Source of the DNA: Halorarum salinum | GTDB lineage: Archaea; Halobacteriota; Halobacteria; Halobacteriales; Haloferacaceae | Length of the DNA stretch: 64,000 nucleotides | Direction: 5' to 3' | Assembly (NCBI RefSeq): GCF_013402875.1 | Contig: NZ_CP058579.1 | Coordinates: 3,348,001-3,412,000, forward strand | Shown here: piece by piece, positions 62,388 to 64,000 of the stretch | Numbering within the stretch: position 1 is the stretch's first letter | Layout of the letters: the number at the start of each line of letters is the position of its first letter | Notes under the pieces: model-generated | Told to the model about the DNA's origin: nothing | Seen by the model: only the letters and a program-made list of their open reading frames with translations | Databases searched by the model: none | Position numbers and translations under genes: made by a program

Positions 62388-62395
62388 ATATTTAA
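62388..62395 (-). promoter_or_regulatory. TATA box of the 62364 MFS gene
   Basis: TTAAATAT on the minus strand, 24-31 bases ahead of the ATG at 62364. It adjoins the palindrome ACGTACGT, which could be a regulator site. Confidence 0.6.
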
Positions 62396-62456
62396 CGTAC
62401 GTATTGGAACAATGGAAACCGGGAGTTGGGAATTCGGCCGGAGATGGGGTTCGGCC

Positions 62457-62882
62457 CTAGTCGACGCGGAACGTCACGGTCAGCGGTGCGCCGCGCGCGA
62501 GCGCCGTCACGAGTTTCCGATCGAGGTCCGCGGCCGCCTTGTTCGCGTTGATCAGTACGGTCCGCTCGTCCACGTAGTCGCTCGTCCGCCCGACGAGACT
62601 CCGGTCGTCGGCGAACGTGAGGTCCGGGTGGCCTCGCCCCTCCACCACATCCTCGACGCCTGCCGCCTCGAACGTGACTGTGATGTGCGCGTCGGCGTCC
62701 TGGCAGGCCGTAACGAATGCCTCGTCGAAGTCTGCGGGGGTCCGGTCGGCCTCCACCGCGAGGATACAGTCGCCCGCGGGGGTGAGCCAGTCGTCGCTCG
62801 TGAGTTCGAACGTGCTCGCGTGCTCGGCACTGACGTGTTCGTGTCCCCGAGCCTGGACGACCTGCTCGCACTCGTGCGTCAC
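62457..62882 (-). CDS. DUF371 family protein
   Basis: 141 residues. ARGHEHVSAEHASTFELTSD, DWLTPAGDCILAVEADRTPA and the ending TVLINANKAAADLDRKLV are the conserved blocks of DUF371, an archaeal family of unknown function. Full length. Confidence 0.82.
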   Translation of the reverse strand: MTHECEQVVQARGHEHVSAEHASTFELTSDDWLTPAGDCILAVEADRTPADFDEAFVTACQDADAHITVTFEAAGVEDVVEGRGHPDLTFADDRSLVGRTSDYVDERTVLINANKAAADLDRKLVTALARGAPLTVTFRVD

Positions 62883-62961
62883 GGCCGGGGGAACGTCACC
62901 CCCCGGGAAAGCCCCGACGATTCGGGATTTGGGTTGCGTCGCACGGAAGCGACGCCTACCT

Positions 62962-63276
62962 CTAACGCTCTTCCGAGCCGTTTTTGTCCTCGAGAACGTG
63001 CTTCGCGACGTCCGTCACGTGTTGCCGGTGAGACGCTGACGTCTGCACGCTTTGGGCGGCTTCGAGTTGGTCGTTGACGACAGCGTTCTGTTGTGGCCCC
63101 CAGGTCTCGGGTAGTTTCGACTTGATATAGTCGATCCACCGCTTGATCGCCTCGATGCGTTGCTCTCGGTCGCGTTCGTGCCCGCGAATATCGCGTTGAG
63201 AACCGCGCAACAGCACGGCGAGCCAATACAACAGCACGTTCGACGAATCGGAGGAGTCGTGACTTCGGGAGGGCAT
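62962..63276 (-). CDS. hypothetical protein of the low-GC right edge
   Basis: 104 residues, MPSRSHDSSDSSNVLLYWLA..., with a short hydrophobic piece (about 14-24) and a helical, charged remainder (RIEAIKRWIDYIKSKLPETW). Base composition is lower in GC than the preceding genes. No family recognised, and it may be a remnant. Confidence 0.45.
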   Translation of the reverse strand: MPSRSHDSSDSSNVLLYWLAVLLRGSQRDIRGHERDREQRIEAIKRWIDYIKSKLPETWGPQQNAVVNDQLEAAQSVQTSASHRQHVTDVAKHVLEDKNGSEER

Positions 63277-63531
63277 CCATCGTGGCCGAAGCTATTCTGT
63301 AGTCTTGTTAGTCAGAAAGGGTTTCAACAGGGCCATCTTTTCCTGTGAGGTGAAACGGATATTGCTGCGATAGAGGTACACTGACAAGCGAGTAGTGTCG
63401 TGTTTCCTTGACTGCACCTCGCATACTTGGATTCGACAGGTGGCTCGGCGACTCTACGATCGAGCGCCGCGTGAGCGGACATAATCGTTTTCTCGTTCCG
63501 TAGCATACCTCGATTATTGGGTCTTGTTACC
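63277..63531. other. lower-GC intergenic stretch, nothing recognised
   Basis: 255 bases of mixed composition with no convincing gene on either strand. A TATA-like GATTATT at about 63,512 lies ahead of the winged-helix gene at 63532. Confidence 0.4.
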
Positions 63532-63819
63532 ATGAACCACCGTAATGGGAGCTCGGCGATCGTCGACATAGCGTATCTCACGCGGTCCGAACATCGCGTC
63601 CCGACGCTCGTCGCACTGACGGAGCGTCCCCGTAGCCGCGCCGAACTCTGCGAGTTGACCGGGGTTTCGTCTTCCACGATGCGCCGAACGTTGGACGAAT
63701 TCGGCGACCGACGCTGGATCCGCAAAGAGGAATACCAGTACGTGGCGACACGACTTGGCGAGGCGATCGCCTCCGGGATGGAGGTCTACCGTTCGATGAT
63801 GGCTCGTTCGACGCGGTGA
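63532..63819 (+). CDS. winged-helix regulator fragment
   Basis: 95 residues. The winged-helix core (VDIAYLTRSEHRVPTLVALT, RAELCELTGVSSSTMRRTLD, RRWIRKEEYQYVATRLGEAI) matches the N-terminal domain of haloarchaeal regulators that normally continue with an effector domain of about 170 residues. Here the chain stops after 95 residues, at the point where a methyltransferase frame takes over. It may still bind DNA as a truncated protein. Confidence 0.65.
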   Translation: MNHRNGSSAIVDIAYLTRSEHRVPTLVALTERPRSRAELCELTGVSSSTMRRTLDEFGDRRWIRKEEYQYVATRLGEAIASGMEVYRSMMARSTR

Positions 63820-64000
63820 TCTCGAACGGCGTGATCAACCTCTCGGCGGAGAAGGATCGTGTCTTCGAAGAGGCGAGCCGCGTGCTCAAGCCCGATGGTC
63901 GGTTAGCACTCTCGGATATCATCAGCGAGCGACGACTATCAGAGAGCATCAAAACCAACGCAGATCTCTGGGCGGCCTGTATCGGTGGCGCCGAACAGGT
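63783..64000 (+). pseudogene. truncated SAM-dependent methyltransferase
   Basis: In a frame shifted by two relative to the winged-helix gene, GLPFDDGSFDAVISNGVINL and RVFEEASRVLKPDGRLALSD are the middle and later motifs of class I methyltransferases similar to arsenite methyltransferases. The N-terminal motif I region is absent; the reading continues past the window edge. It looks like the 3' part of a gene left by a deletion or recombination. Confidence 0.7.

Noticed and set aside
63324-63725. Minus-strand frame of 133 codons antisense to the winged-helix gene
   Set aside because: Mostly the antisense shadow of the winged-helix gene; no motif and unlike haloarchaeal protein composition.
62962-64000. 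Insertion sequence at the right edge
   Set aside because: Lower GC and gene remnants are present, but no transposase motif and no terminal inverted repeats are seen.

Overview
The window is chromosomal DNA of a haloarchaeon (class Halobacteria). The evidence is high GC with a strong G/C third-position bias, acidic proteomes, archaeal gene families (FttA/aCPSF1, mch, archaeal-type proS, eS4, eL19, eL32, RNase P Rnp1), haloarchaea-only families (HalOD1, DICT, DUF7344, Bat-type HTH) and TATA boxes 22-30 bases ahead of start codons, as expected for leaderless mRNAs. The genus cannot be fixed from sequence reading alone.

Region 1 (1 to about 9,860) is visibly lower in GC and looks like an integrated mobile element whose left end lies outside the window. 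At its right end it has a tyrosine recombinase coupled to a ribbon-helix-helix-like protein, next to the 3' end of secY. Inside are a complete type II restriction-modification pair (N6-adenine methyltransferase and a convergent BsuBI/PstI-type nuclease sharing a CTAG stop tetramer), a protein with a HEPN RNase motif, a cluster of small membrane proteins, and several very small ORFs. A 16-base motif occurs three times, upstream of two of the small ORFs. No viral capsid, spike, helicase or replication gene is seen, so virus-like element or defence island both remain open.

Region 2 (9,865-24,414, all minus strand) is the S10-spc ribosomal superoperon, read rpl3-rpl4-rpl23-rpl2-rps19-rpl22-rps3-rpl29-rnp1-rps17-rpl14-rpl24-rps4e-rpl5-rps14-rps8-rpl6-rpl32e-rpl19e-rpl18-rps5-rpl30-rpl15-secY, headed by a SPOUT RNA methyltransferase gene. 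Nearly all junctions overlap by 1-10 bases or are 2-9 bases apart. A tRNA-Gly(GCC) gene follows on the plus strand.

Region 3 (24,800-31,500) holds housekeeping and conserved genes: a Tat-exported beta-propeller protein, a DUF4013 membrane protein, a thiamine-binding-type protein, mch, a HAD hydrolase and a GTPBP1-like GTPase. Region 4 (31,500-36,050) is dominated by a 1,114-residue surface protein with 16 well-kept 26-residue repeats, facing a decayed secreted-protein gene. Region 5 (36,043-51,077) carries a membrane J-domain protein, a 55-residue zinc protein, pyrF, an MFS carrier, regulators (DUF7344, TrmB, HalOD1), gltB, proS, a NUDIX hydrolase, a structured intergenic segment and fttA with a short upstream ORF. 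Region 6 (51,153-62,900) has a PotABCD-type ABC transporter operon, an M20 peptidase, two more DUF7344 regulators, a Bat-type regulator, a DICT protein, endonuclease III, a second MFS carrier and a DUF371 protein. Past about 62,900 GC drops and gene remnants appear, including a winged-helix regulator joined out of frame to a truncated methyltransferase, which suggests another unstable region beginning at the right edge.
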